Assembly (NCBI GenBank): GCA_934502905.1
Contig: CAKSVK010000099.1
Span: 1-13,284 of the forward strand
Origin: an uncultured Chitinophagaceae bacterium
Lineage (GTDB): Bacteria; Bacteroidota; Bacteroidia; Chitinophagales; Chitinophagaceae
DNA length: 13,284 bases
Reading direction: 5' to 3'
Below are positions 6,274-13,283 of the stretch, piece by piece. A program made the translations under genes and the position numbers. The notes beneath the pieces were generated by a model. It did no database searches. It was given only the letters and a program-made list of their open reading frames with translations, and was not told the origin of the DNA. Positions within the stretch are counted from its first letter, which is position 1. The number at the start of each line of letters is the position of its first letter.

Positions 6274-6960
6274 ATGGAATTGCAGAACGGTGTGGCAGCG
6301 CGGCAAATCTCCTATGTTTACAATTTAATCGTACCTTGGCCAAAAAGGTTATATATGTTGCAGTTGCTGCACCAATATCTCATACAGCATAGATCTGTCA
6401 GTTTACCGGGGCTGGGTACCATACAGCTGCAGCATATCCCTGCTATCATTAATTTCACCGATCACCTGATTGAACCGCCTGCTCTGAAAGCATTTCTGGA
6501 TGATACGCAGGACACCCCCGGCAAAAGCCTGTTCCGTTATATGTCCGATAAGCTCGGTATAGAGGAATGGGAAGCAATAAAAAGACTGAACGATTTTAGC
6601 TTTGATCTTAAAAATGATCTGAAGCAGGGTAATGAAGTGGTATGGCATGACGTCGGTACGCTGAAATTGGATATGGACGGTACGCTGCAACTGGAAGCTG
6701 TTCCTGTCAGTAATCACCATATGTATCCGTTACCTGCACAACGCATCATCCGGTCAGATGCCAACCATATCATTTTGCGGGGTGATACGGAAATAAGCGG
6801 CAGCTTTTTCCCGGAAAACCAATTGCAGGAGGTATATGCTCCCAAAAAGAACAGGGAACTGCTGTGGGTAATAATAGCAGCACTGACCGGATTGGCGCTG
6901 TTGTTCTTTTACCTCTATGATACGGGATTTGACTTCTACAGCATTTTTAACCGGCAATAG
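6274..6960 (+). CDS. HU-CCDC81-type two-domain membrane protein without a SPOR domain
   Basis: 228 residues from ATG 6274, ten bases after the HlyD stop. A start at ATG 6355 (residue 28) is at least as good: AAGG lies six bases before it, and the recognisable domain begins there. Domain 1 (about 28-68, with 'HRSVSLPGLGTIQLQ') and domain 2 (about 90-143, with 'LKQGNEVVWHDVGTLKL') look like the paired CCDC81-like prokaryotic HU domains of Bacteroidota. A membrane helix follows at about 196-215. Most relatives continue into a long tail with a peptidoglycan-binding SPOR domain, but here only about 13 residues follow the helix. In this topology the HU-like pair is cytoplasmic. The role is unknown; a link between chromosome, envelope or division is a family-level guess. 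It may be an ordinary core gene abutting the exporter locus rather than part of it. It converges on rng. Confidence 0.72.
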   Translation: MELQNGVAARQISYVYNLIVPWPKRLYMLQLLHQYLIQHRSVSLPGLGTIQLQHIPAIINFTDHLIEPPALKAFLDDTQDTPGKSLFRYMSDKLGIEEWEAIKRLNDFSFDLKNDLKQGNEVVWHDVGTLKLDMDGTLQLEAVPVSNHHMYPLPAQRIIRSDANHIILRGDTEISGSFFPENQLQEVYAPKKNRELLWVIIAALTGLALLFFYLYDTGFDFYSIFNRQ

Positions 6961-6984
6961 CTGACCTCGCTACTGTAACAGAAG

Positions 6985-7004
6985 ATACTGCATAAAAACA
7001 GTAT
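6985..7004. terminator. Weak hairpin between convergent genes
   Basis: ATACTG (6985-6990) and CAGTAT (6999-7004) form a six-base stem around an A-rich loop, extendable by AGAT/ATCT with a small bulge. It lies in the 59-base gap between the convergent HU-CCDC81-like and rng genes, where a bidirectional terminator would be expected. The stem is short and AT-rich, and no clear T-run follows. Confidence 0.3.
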
Positions 7005-7019
7005 TATCTGATGCCGGTA

Positions 7020-8558
7020 TTACAGCTTTATTTCTTCGTCATTGCTGTCGAAAAAGTGGAACTCGGTAAGATAATAGTTATTATCCGCCTTCAGCTTAAT
7101 GGTTTGCTTGTATTTCCAGCTCCATCTCCTGCGAATGGAAATGAATCCTTTGGTAAGGTAGGCATACACGATAGGATGTACCACGATGGTCAGTCCCTTG
7201 TGCTTCTGCATTACCAGGTAGCTGAGGTTTTTTTCTATTTCATCTTCCAATACCAGGGTAGAAGAAATTTTACCTGTGCCGTTACAGGTGGGGCATACTT
7301 CCTGGGTGTTGATATTTACCTCCGGCTTCATACGCTGCCGGGTTACCTGCATGAGCCCGAATTTGGAAATGGGCAATACAGCATGCTTGGCGCGGTCGGA
7401 CCGCATAAAGTCTTCCATTGCCTCAATCAGCTTGCGCTTGTTATCAGGCAACTTCATGTCTATGAAATCAACCACTATAATACCCCCCAGGTCACGAAGC
7501 CTCAACTGGCGGGCTATTTCTGCCGCTGCCTCCAGGTTGGTTTCGAGTGCGTTCATTTCCTGGTTATTACTCACACTTTTATAACCGCTGTTTACGTCTA
7601 TTACGTGCAGCGCCTCGGTGTGTTCAATGATCAGGTAAGCCCCGCTGGGCAGGTTTACAGTTTTCCCAAAAGATGATTTCACCTGCTTGGTTACCCCATA
7701 CTGGTCAAATACCGGCGTACCGTTATTGTAGAAGGTGACGATCTCCTTTTTTTCGGGAGCTATTTTCTGTATATAGCTGCGGGTGTCGTTGTAAATATTT
7801 TTGTCATTTACAACAATACGGTTAAAATCCTCATTCAGCAGATCCCGGAGCATACTGGTCGTTTTTGTCTGCTCACTGAGTATTTTGCAGGGCGCTGTAG
7901 CACCTTTAAGGTTTCGCTGAAGATTTTTCCAGCTTTCCACCAGCATCAGCAGATCCTCGTGCAGCTCCGCCGTATTCTTTCCTTCTGCGGCTGTACGCAC
8001 GATCACCCCGAAATTTTTGGGCTTGATGGACTCTACTATTTTGTGAAGGCGTTTCCGTTCTTCGGAAGAATGTATTTTACGGGAAACGGCTATGATATCA
8101 TTGAATGGCGTTACCACCACGAACCTGCCGGGAAGGGATATCTCACAACTCAGGCGCGGGCCTTTAGCTGCAATGGGCTCTTTTAATATCTGCACCAGTA
8201 TGTTAGGCTTTTGACCCAACACTTCGTTTATTTTACCGGTTTTAATGATTTCCGGCTCCGTTTGAAAGGTAGCAAAATCAAAATCGCCCTCATTCATCGA
8301 CCGCTGTGTGAACTTCAACAGCGACCTGGCATAAGGACTCAGGTCGGTATAATGTAAAAAAGCATCCTTTTCAAAGCCAACATCCACAAATGCAGCATTC
8401 AGCCCGGGAATAAGCTTTTTAACTTTTCCCAGGTACAGGTCGCCTACCGCAAAGCTGGCATCTGCTTTTTCATGATGCAATTCTACCAGCTTTTTATCTT
8501 CCAGCAGGGCAATCTCCACTCCTACAGGAGCTGCATTAATAATTAATTCTTTGTTCAA
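7020..8558 (-). CDS. rng: Ribonuclease G / RNase E-G family endoribonuclease
   Basis: 512 residues, near the length of E. coli RNase G, with no long C-terminal scaffold tail, so RNase G-like rather than RNase E-like. The start is TTG 8558: an in-frame TAA lies five codons upstream, there is no nearby ATG, and AAAGG sits eight bases before it. An S1-type RNA-binding domain is around residues 36-130 ('GDLYLGKVKKLIPGLNAAFVDVG'-like region, 39 onward). The catalytic aspartates are D321 (VIDVNSG) and D364 (VVDFIDM), spaced as D303/D346 in E. coli RNase E. The zinc-link CPTC is at 422-425, as C404/C407. The enzyme cuts single-stranded A/U-rich RNA, maturing rRNA and starting mRNA decay, as a Zn-linked dimer or tetramer. 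It is the last gene of the HU, TPR, AURKAIP1/COX24, rng series, 205 bases after the COX24-type gene. A hairpin at 8621-8665 lies in that gap and may regulate it. Confidence 0.95.
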   Translation of the reverse strand: MNKELIINAAPVGVEIALLEDKKLVELHHEKADASFAVGDLYLGKVKKLIPGLNAAFVDVGFEKDAFLHYTDLSPYARSLLKFTQRSMNEGDFDFATFQTEPEIIKTGKINEVLGQKPNILVQILKEPIAAKGPRLSCEISLPGRFVVVTPFNDIIAVSRKIHSSEERKRLHKIVESIKPKNFGVIVRTAAEGKNTAELHEDLLMLVESWKNLQRNLKGATAPCKILSEQTKTTSMLRDLLNEDFNRIVVNDKNIYNDTRSYIQKIAPEKKEIVTFYNNGTPVFDQYGVTKQVKSSFGKTVNLPSGAYLIIEHTEALHVIDVNSGYKSVSNNQEMNALETNLEAAAEIARQLRLRDLGGIIVVDFIDMKLPDNKRKLIEAMEDFMRSDRAKHAVLPISKFGLMQVTRQRMKPEVNINTQEVCPTCNGTGKISSTLVLEDEIEKNLSYLVMQKHKGLTIVVHPIVYAYLTKGFISIRRRWSWKYKQTIKLKADNNYYLTEFHFFDSNDEEIKL

Positions 8559-8566
8559 GCCAAAAG

Positions 8567-8571
8567 CCTTT
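8567..8571 (-). promoter_or_regulatory. Ribosome binding site supporting the TTG start of rng
   Basis: AAAGG on the minus strand sits eight bases before the TTG at 8558. It is one of the clearer Shine-Dalgarno-like motifs in the window and fixes the rng start, since an in-frame stop lies five codons upstream. Confidence 0.55.
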
Positions 8572-8620
8572 TAATGAACCTACTAATTGTAAACACACGA
8601 AGGAAGCTGACCGGAAGACA

Positions 8621-8665
8621 GACCGAAGGTGATACAATAATCGATATTGTATTGAACCAACGGTC
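8621..8665 (-). promoter_or_regulatory. Long imperfect hairpin in the rng 5' leader region
   Basis: GACCG (8621-8625) pairs with CGGTC (8661-8665), GGT (8628-8630) with ACC (8656-8658), and ATACAATA (8632-8639) with TATTGTAT (8645-8652). Together that is 16 base pairs, with a symmetric two-by-two internal loop, a one-by-three loop and a five-base apical loop. It lies 63-107 bases before the rng start and well after the COX24-type gene. No T-run follows in the rng direction, so a plain terminator is unlikely. In E. coli, the rne leader hairpin lets RNase E control its own mRNA; the same logic is possible here. Confidence 0.5.
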
Positions 8666-8763
8666 TTTAGTTACTTTTACCGCATTTATCCAGAGAAATC
8701 CAGACCGGGCTTGTGGTAAAACGGATCCTGCAGCTTCAAAGAAGAATTAAGCAGCAGTTTTAT

Positions 8764-8856
8764 TTACTTTTTTTTCTTATGACGGTTCTTTCTGAGCCTT
8801 TTTTTGCGCTTATGCGTAGCTATTTTATGACGTTTTCTTTTTTTACCACAAGGCAT
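8764..8856 (-). CDS. AURKAIP1/COX24-domain small basic protein (mS38/bS22-like ribosomal candidate)
   Basis: A 30-codon gene, ATG 8856 to TAA 8764. The protein begins MPCGKKRKRHKIATHKRK and ends in an RKNRH segment and four lysines; about two thirds of its residues are Lys, Arg or His. This matches the very short AURKAIP1/COX24-domain proteins of Bacteroidota. The domain is shared with mitochondrial ribosomal protein mS38 and with the short basic protein bS22 of mycobacterial ribosomes, so binding to the small ribosomal subunit near the decoding region is the likely role, by analogy only. It begins 27 bases after the TPR gene stop, on the same strand. It is easily missed by gene finders because of its size. 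The identity call rests on length, composition and the MPCGKKRKRHK start. Confidence 0.8.
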   Translation of the reverse strand: MPCGKKRKRHKIATHKRKKRLRKNRHKKKK

Positions 8857-8883
8857 ACACCAATTAGATTTTGAAGTAAATAA

Positions 8884-9738
8884 TTATTTTAATGCTTTAA
8901 TTCTCTTGTCTATTTCCGTCAGCAACTCGGGATTCTGAACAAACCTTTTCCCCTTTTCATACCATTCAGCCGCTTTTGCATTGTCCCCATTCCTCTCGTA
9001 CGCTTCGGCCAGTAAAAAAACGGCTTCTGAATTATCAGGATCCGCCCGGGTTACGGTCAGCAGGCGTTCCGCCGCCTTATCGTACTGCCCCGTCATGATA
9101 CCACCATATCCCAGCATAAACTGACCATATATGTTATCGGGGTGCTCATTTACTACCTCCAGTATCTTCTGAATACCCTCCATAGGGCTTGAAGCACCGG
9201 AAGCGCCGAATATATAACAACTTCCCAAACCCACCCGGCTGGAGTCATTTGCCGGATTCAGTTCCAGCGCCTGCCTGAACAAGCCTGCCGCCTGGTTTGC
9301 CATCCATACCTGCAGCGCATGCTGCTCAACGGTTTTTAACTGTCTTAAATATAAATGGGCTGCAAAGGTGAGGTTTTTTTCAGAATTTTCCAATTTGGAC
9401 TTTTCTCCCAAATAATAAATATAAGGTTCAAATACACGGGCGGTATCCCGCCAGAACCCTGCCAGCTCATCGTATAACTGTATTTTCTGTGTCTGGAGGT
9501 CGCCACGGACAATAGAATTTTCTTTAGCACCCAGCCACGCCTGCTGCTCGGGTGTCAGCCTGGATTTGGCATCTCCCAGGATCTGGTCAATGTCAAGGAC
9601 TTCCTCTTCATGATCGGCGTGTGTGGCGGCCGCCGGCATAACTACCTTGTCCAGGTTCGGCTTGGTTCTACCAAAAAAATAAAGGCTCAGTAATAAAACG
9701 AGCCCTGATGCCACAACAATAAGTTGCTGTCTTTTCAA
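8884..9738 (-). CDS. Membrane-anchored tetratricopeptide repeat protein
   Basis: 284 residues. The start is TTG 9738: the frame is closed by a TAG ten codons upstream, no ATG intervenes, and the next ATG (residue 34) would drop the N-terminal anchor (residues 5-23, basic KRQQ then a hydrophobic run). The rest is periplasmic or otherwise extracytoplasmic. A charged linker (about 40-60, HEEEVLDID) leads to helical hairpins. TPR-like units lie near 146-178 ('AAGLFRQALELNPANDSSR'), 204-234 ('GQYDKAAERLLTVTRADP') and 236-268 ('AVFLLAEAYERNGDNAKAA'). TPR proteins act as scaffolds; no enzymatic motif is visible, so the partner is unknown. It begins 20 bases after the HU stop and is followed after 27 bases by the COX24-type gene. 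I recall a TPR gene near HU and rng as common in this lineage, so it is probably a core gene. Confidence 0.88.
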   Translation of the reverse strand: MKRQQLIVVASGLVLLLSLYFFGRTKPNLDKVVMPAAATHADHEEEVLDIDQILGDAKSRLTPEQQAWLGAKENSIVRGDLQTQKIQLYDELAGFWRDTARVFEPYIYYLGEKSKLENSEKNLTFAAHLYLRQLKTVEQHALQVWMANQAAGLFRQALELNPANDSSRVGLGSCYIFGASGASSPMEGIQKILEVVNEHPDNIYGQFMLGYGGIMTGQYDKAAERLLTVTRADPDNSEAVFLLAEAYERNGDNAKAAEWYEKGKRFVQNPELLTEIDKRIKALK

Positions 9739-9758
9739 TGCTTCAGTTTTGCACGAAG

Positions 9759-10088
9759 TTACATGCTATCATCCGAGTCATCAAAATTCTCATCTACCGG
9801 TTTTGCGGATTTCAGCTTTTTAACTTCCTGTACAAATTCTTTGGCAGGCTTAAAAGCAGGAATATAATGTTCGGGGATGTGCACCGCCGTATTCTTCTTA
9901 ATATTGCGTCCTATTTTGGCAGCACGCTTTTTTGTAATAAAACTTCCAAAACCACGGATGTAAATGTTTTCACCGTTTGAAAGATTTTCTTTTACTTCCT
10001 TGAAAAGGGTTTCAAGTGTTACCAAAACATCAACCTTGGGAATACCTGTTTTTTCAGATATATTGTTAATGAGATCAGCTTTTCGCAT
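9759..10088 (-). CDS. HU-family (HU/IHF) DNA-binding protein
   Basis: 109 residues from ATG 10088. The N-terminal helices (MRKADLINNISEKTGIPKVD) and the 'IYIRGFGSF' strand are characteristic of HU/IHF. The DNA-binding arm follows at about 52-74 (KKRAAKIGRNIKKNTAVHIP). The usual intercalating proline after the arm Arg-Asn is Ile here (RNI rather than RNP), which I believe is common in Bacteroidota. 'IPAFKPAKEFVQEVKK' closes the fold. The roughly 15-residue tail is acidic (ENFDDSDDSM), beyond the usual 90-residue length. HU proteins bend and compact DNA as dimers. It is the first gene of the minus-strand set, divergent from mutY across about 230 bases, and is followed after 20 bases by the TPR gene. 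Confidence 0.95.
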   Translation of the reverse strand: MRKADLINNISEKTGIPKVDVLVTLETLFKEVKENLSNGENIYIRGFGSFITKKRAAKIGRNIKKNTAVHIPEHYIPAFKPAKEFVQEVKKLKSAKPVDENFDDSDDSM

Positions 10089-10318
10089 GGTATTGTATTT
10101 ATAAATAAATGAAATTCAATGATAAAATAACAAAAATCTTGGGTTTTGTACAAAAGATTTATGCAAAAATTTTTTTTCGCTCCATTTATAGATGAAAGAA
10201 AACCAATTTATTGCGTTTATTATTGCCTGCATATATGAACGCGGCAGGATCATAAAAATTGTATTATTACATAAATTAAATTCTTCCCATATAATTGAAT
10301 AACAATTTATTACTGAAA
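10089..10318. other. Divergent HU-mutY intergenic region with a 12-bp perfect palindrome
   Basis: This AT-rich stretch must hold the promoters of both directions, but no clean TAnnTTTG box was found on either strand. TTTTGTACAAAA at 10144-10155 is a perfect palindrome of 12 bases, flanked by AATCTT and AAGATT arms. It could be an operator or chance in AT-rich DNA. The mutY frame may extend into the right end, through a TTG at 10295. Confidence 0.5.
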
Positions 10319-11383
10319 ATGGGTCCTTATTTTACCCGGAAATTACTGGAGTGGAATGCAAAAGACAACCGCAGGGAAATGCCGTGGAAGGGGGAAAAAG
10401 ATCCCTATAAGATATGGTTGAGTGAGATTATTCTGCAGCAAACCCGCGTGGAACAGGGCTGGAGCTATTACCTGAAGTTCATTGAACATTTCCCGTCCGT
10501 AGTTGACCTGGCTAAAGCGCCCGAAGAAAAAGTGTTCAAACTTTGGGAAGGATTGGGATATTATTCCCGCTGCAGAAACCTTATTGCCAGCGCCCGGATC
10601 ATTCATAATGAGCATAACAATATATTTCCCCGCACCTATGAGGGTGTGCTGGCGTTAAAAGGCGTAGGTGGCTATACGGCAGCCGCCATTGTTTCTTTTG
10701 CTTATAATCAGCCCTATGCCGTGGTAGACGGCAATGTTTTAAGGGTACTGGCAAGATACTTCGGCATCAGAACAGCCATTGACAGCACGGAAGGTAAAAA
10801 GCTGTTTGCTTCGCTTGCCCAGGAACTGCTACCGCAGCAGCAAGCCGGCATTTATAACCAGGCTTTAATGGACTTCGGTGCCACGGTATGTAAGCCACAG
10901 TCTCCAACCTGCGCGTCCTGTCCGGTATCGAAGAAATGTATTGCTTACGAAAAGAACCAGGTTGATCTGCTACCCGTAAAAGAAAAAAAACTGAAAAGAA
11001 CACAGCGATGGTTTTACTACGTGGTTTTACGGTATAAAGACGAGAGCTTTATTACCCAGCGTACAAAAAAAGACATCTGGCAAAGCCTGTATGAGTTTCC
11101 GATGATAGAGATTCCTGAGCTGGAGCTGAACGAAAAAGAACTGACCACACATCCTGCATTTGCCACCTACCTGAAAAACGGGGATATCACCGGCATTTCA
11201 AAACCATATGTCCAGCACCTGACCCACCAGACCATCCACGGCCGGTTCATAGAAATACAGCTCCGCAAACGACCGGCATTTCCGGATGCATTCATTTCCC
11301 TCTCTTTAAAGAATCTTAAAGCTTTTGCATTTCCCAAACTAATCAACAACTATTTGATGGAAAAAAATGTAAATTTAAGTTGA
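10319..11383 (+). CDS. mutY: A/G-specific adenine DNA glycosylase
   Basis: 354 residues from ATG 10319; a TTG eight codons earlier (10295) is possible, but ATG gives catalytic numbering nearly equal to E. coli. MutY removes adenine mispaired with 8-oxoguanine or guanine, preventing G:C to T:A mutations. The catalytic Glu36 lies in WLSEIILQQT. The helix-hairpin-helix 'LKGVGGYTAAAI' (about 113-124) precedes catalytic Asp137 in VVDGNVLRV. The 4Fe-4S cysteines are C191, C198, C201 and C207 (Cx6Cx2Cx5C), followed by IAY. The C-terminal part (from about 225) is the NUDIX-like 8-oxoG recognition domain, with 'LTHQTIHGRF' matching its His-containing loop. ssb follows after 42 bases and then gldE, a Bacteroidota gene order. 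All key residues are intact. Confidence 0.97.
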   Translation: MGPYFTRKLLEWNAKDNRREMPWKGEKDPYKIWLSEIILQQTRVEQGWSYYLKFIEHFPSVVDLAKAPEEKVFKLWEGLGYYSRCRNLIASARIIHNEHNNIFPRTYEGVLALKGVGGYTAAAIVSFAYNQPYAVVDGNVLRVLARYFGIRTAIDSTEGKKLFASLAQELLPQQQAGIYNQALMDFGATVCKPQSPTCASCPVSKKCIAYEKNQVDLLPVKEKKLKRTQRWFYYVVLRYKDESFITQRTKKDIWQSLYEFPMIEIPELELNEKELTTHPAFATYLKNGDITGISKPYVQHLTHQTIHGRFIEIQLRKRPAFPDAFISLSLKNLKAFAFPKLINNYLMEKNVNLS

Positions 11384-11425
11384 TAATAAGGAGTAACACC
11401 ATTCGCGGAACTTAAAATCAATTAT

Positions 11426-11845
11426 ATGAGGGGAGTAAACAGAGTTATGTTGATCGGTAACCTGGGTAAAGACCCGGATATCCAGTTGCTGGAGGGGAAT
11501 ATAGCGGTGGCAAAATTTCCTTTGGCAACTACGGAAACATTCAAAGACAGAACAGGAAAGCTGGTAAGCCAAACGGAATGGCATACGGTAGTGCTCTGGC
11601 GTGGACTTGCCGAACTGGCACAAAAATATCTCCATAAAGGCAGCCTTGTATATATTGAAGGAAGACTCCGTACCCGCAGTTGGGAAGACAAGGAAGGGAA
11701 CCGCAAGTTTGCCACCGAAGTAGTAGGCGATAACCTTATTATGCTGGATCGCAGGACAGACAGCGGTCATGGAGGAAACGAAACCGATAATTTCTCCGGA
11801 GACGTTCCTCCCCTGGGAGATTCACCGGAAAATCTTGCATTTTGA
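11426..11845 (+). CDS. ssb: Single-stranded DNA-binding protein
   Basis: 139 residues from ATG 11426. Residues 1-110 form the OB fold: 'VNRVMLIGNLGKDPD' opening, 'TEWHTVVLWRGLAELAQKYL' in the middle and 'VYIEGRLRTRSWED' before 'FATEVVGDNLIML'. The protein coats single-stranded DNA as a tetramer in replication, recombination and repair and recruits partners through its C-terminal tip. The tail after 110 is short and Gly/Asn/Asp-rich. The last residues are DSPENLAF rather than the usual DDDIPF-type acidic tip; the final Phe is kept, but the charge is reduced and Pro is replaced by Ala. It lies between mutY and gldE on the same strand and is probably the main chromosomal SSB. Confidence 0.96.
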   Translation: MRGVNRVMLIGNLGKDPDIQLLEGNIAVAKFPLATTETFKDRTGKLVSQTEWHTVVLWRGLAELAQKYLHKGSLVYIEGRLRTRSWEDKEGNRKFATEVVGDNLIMLDRRTDSGHGGNETDNFSGDVPPLGDSPENLAF

Positions 11846-11948
11846 TTTTAAATGTTATTTTTATGGTTGACTATAACCCATTTTAAGGCAACTGCGGAAA
11901 AATCAATGTAGCCGATAATGGTTATATTATTCATTTAAACCCAATAAC

Positions 11949-13283
11949 TTGGATCACCCGTCGGCATTTTTTCAATTTACATATAAACCTTACCTCCTAG
12001 CCGCCAATCCCCAGGTGGTGACCATACTGGGGGTCTTGCTGCTGCTATTACTTATCCTTTCCTTTTTTGTTTCCAGCGCAAAAATTTCGTTTTTTTCTTT
12101 GAGTTATCGTGACATCAATATGCTCAAGACCAAACAACATCCCTCTGCGAGGCGTATTATCACCCTGCTGGACCAGCCCCGGAAGCTGCTGGCTTCCCTG
12201 TGGATATCCAACATTTTCATCAATATAGGCGCCATTATTGTTGGCAACGTATTACTGGATGAGTTCTTAACGGACAACAGCAGCCAGGTCACCATTTTTG
12301 TGATCAAGCTGACGCTGCTGCTGTTTTTGCTGGTATTGTTCGGGGAAATGCTGCCTAAAATGTGGGCCACCCAAAATAATATACGGGCAGCTTACAGCGC
12401 TTCCCTGCTGGCGGAGATACTGGATGCCTTTTTCGGCAGCACCAGCAGGTCGTTTGTAAAATTCACCGACGGCATTGAAAAAAGCTTTGGAGGGGTCAGG
12501 CACCACGTTTACAAAGCGGAGGATATTGACCAGGCTATTGAAATGAATACCAGTCCGGACGCAACGGAGGAGGAAAAGAATATCCTGAGAGGCATTATAC
12601 GTTTCGGACATGTTACTGTAAAACAGATTATGCGGACACGGCTGGACGTTAGTGCTATTAACCAAAATACCAGCTTTCCGGACCTCGTGAAAAAGATACA
12701 GGAGCTGCAATACTCCAGGCTGCCGGTATACCGGGGAAGCCTGGACGATATCATCGGCATTATTCACACCAAAGACGTATTACCCTATGTAGAAGAGCAA
12801 AACTTTGACTGGCATACGCTGATCCGCCCTCCGTTCTTTGTCCCCGAACAAAACCTCATCAAAGACCTGCTGCGGGAGCTGCAACGTAAAAGCATACATT
12901 TTGCCGTGGTGGTGGATGAGTTCGGAGGAACGGAAGGTATTGTAACAATGGAAGATATCATGGAGGAAATTGTGGGTGATATCCGGGATGAATTTGATGA
13001 TGAGGAAAGCGTAAACAAAAAGCTGGATGACCAGACCTATATATTTGAAGGCAGGATCATCATCACCGATGCCTGCAAAGCTATGGGACTTCCTCCCGAC
13101 ACTTTTGACCAGGTAAAGGGAGATAGTGAATCTATTGCAGGGCTGGTGCTGGAGCTTGCGGGAGAAATACCTAAGGAAAACCAGGAAATAACCATCGGCG
13201 ATTTTACGTTTACCGTACTGGAAATAGATAAGAACAGAATTAAAAAAGTAAAAATCACAGTCAGACCTATCCCGCAGGACTGA
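11949..13283 (+). CDS. gldE: Gliding motility-associated protein GldE (DUF21/CNNM, CBS pair, CorC domain)
   Basis: 444 residues from TTG 11949. A TAA lies at 11916, no ATG precedes the first membrane helix, and the next ATG (residue 58) falls after it, so TTG is the only sensible start. The DUF21/CNNM membrane domain has helices at about 22-45, 80-105 and 113-137. A CBS pair covers about 225-345 (VTVKQIMRTRLDV, 'YSRLPVYRG', 'FAVVVDEFGGTEGIVTMED'), and a CorC/HlyC-type domain covers about 355-440. This is the architecture of CNNM/CorC Mg2+ transporters. GldE is the Bacteroidota member needed for gliding and linked genetically to the lipoprotein GldD, whose gene normally follows and would start just beyond the window. 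The TGA at 13281-13283 ends one base before the edge. It follows ssb by about 100 bases. The assignment as GldE rather than a general CorC relative rests on the ssb-adjacent position. Confidence 0.92.
   Translation: MDHPSAFFQFTYKPYLLAANPQVVTILGVLLLLLLILSFFVSSAKISFFSLSYRDINMLKTKQHPSARRIITLLDQPRKLLASLWISNIFINIGAIIVGNVLLDEFLTDNSSQVTIFVIKLTLLLFLLVLFGEMLPKMWATQNNIRAAYSASLLAEILDAFFGSTSRSFVKFTDGIEKSFGGVRHHVYKAEDIDQAIEMNTSPDATEEEKNILRGIIRFGHVTVKQIMRTRLDVSAINQNTSFPDLVKKIQELQYSRLPVYRGSLDDIIGIIHTKDVLPYVEEQNFDWHTLIRPPFFVPEQNLIKDLLRELQRKSIHFAVVVDEFGGTEGIVTMEDIMEEIVGDIRDEFDDEESVNKKLDDQTYIFEGRIIITDACKAMGLPPDTFDQVKGDSESIAGLVLELAGEIPKENQEITIGDFTFTVLEIDKNRIKKVKITVRPIPQD

Noticed and set aside
6960..7020. Strong intrinsic terminator between the convergent genes
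   Set aside because: Only a six-base AT-rich stem without a clear T-run is present, so it is listed as a weak candidate only.
7011..7676. Long plus-strand open frame (221 codons) opposite rng
   Set aside because: It is antisense to RNase G, whose catalytic and Zn-link residues are all intact; the translated product has no recognisable domain.
12267..12767. Minus-strand 166-codon frame inside gldE
   Set aside because: A shadow of gldE; no domain pattern, while the sense strand encodes complete membrane, CBS and CorC-like domains.
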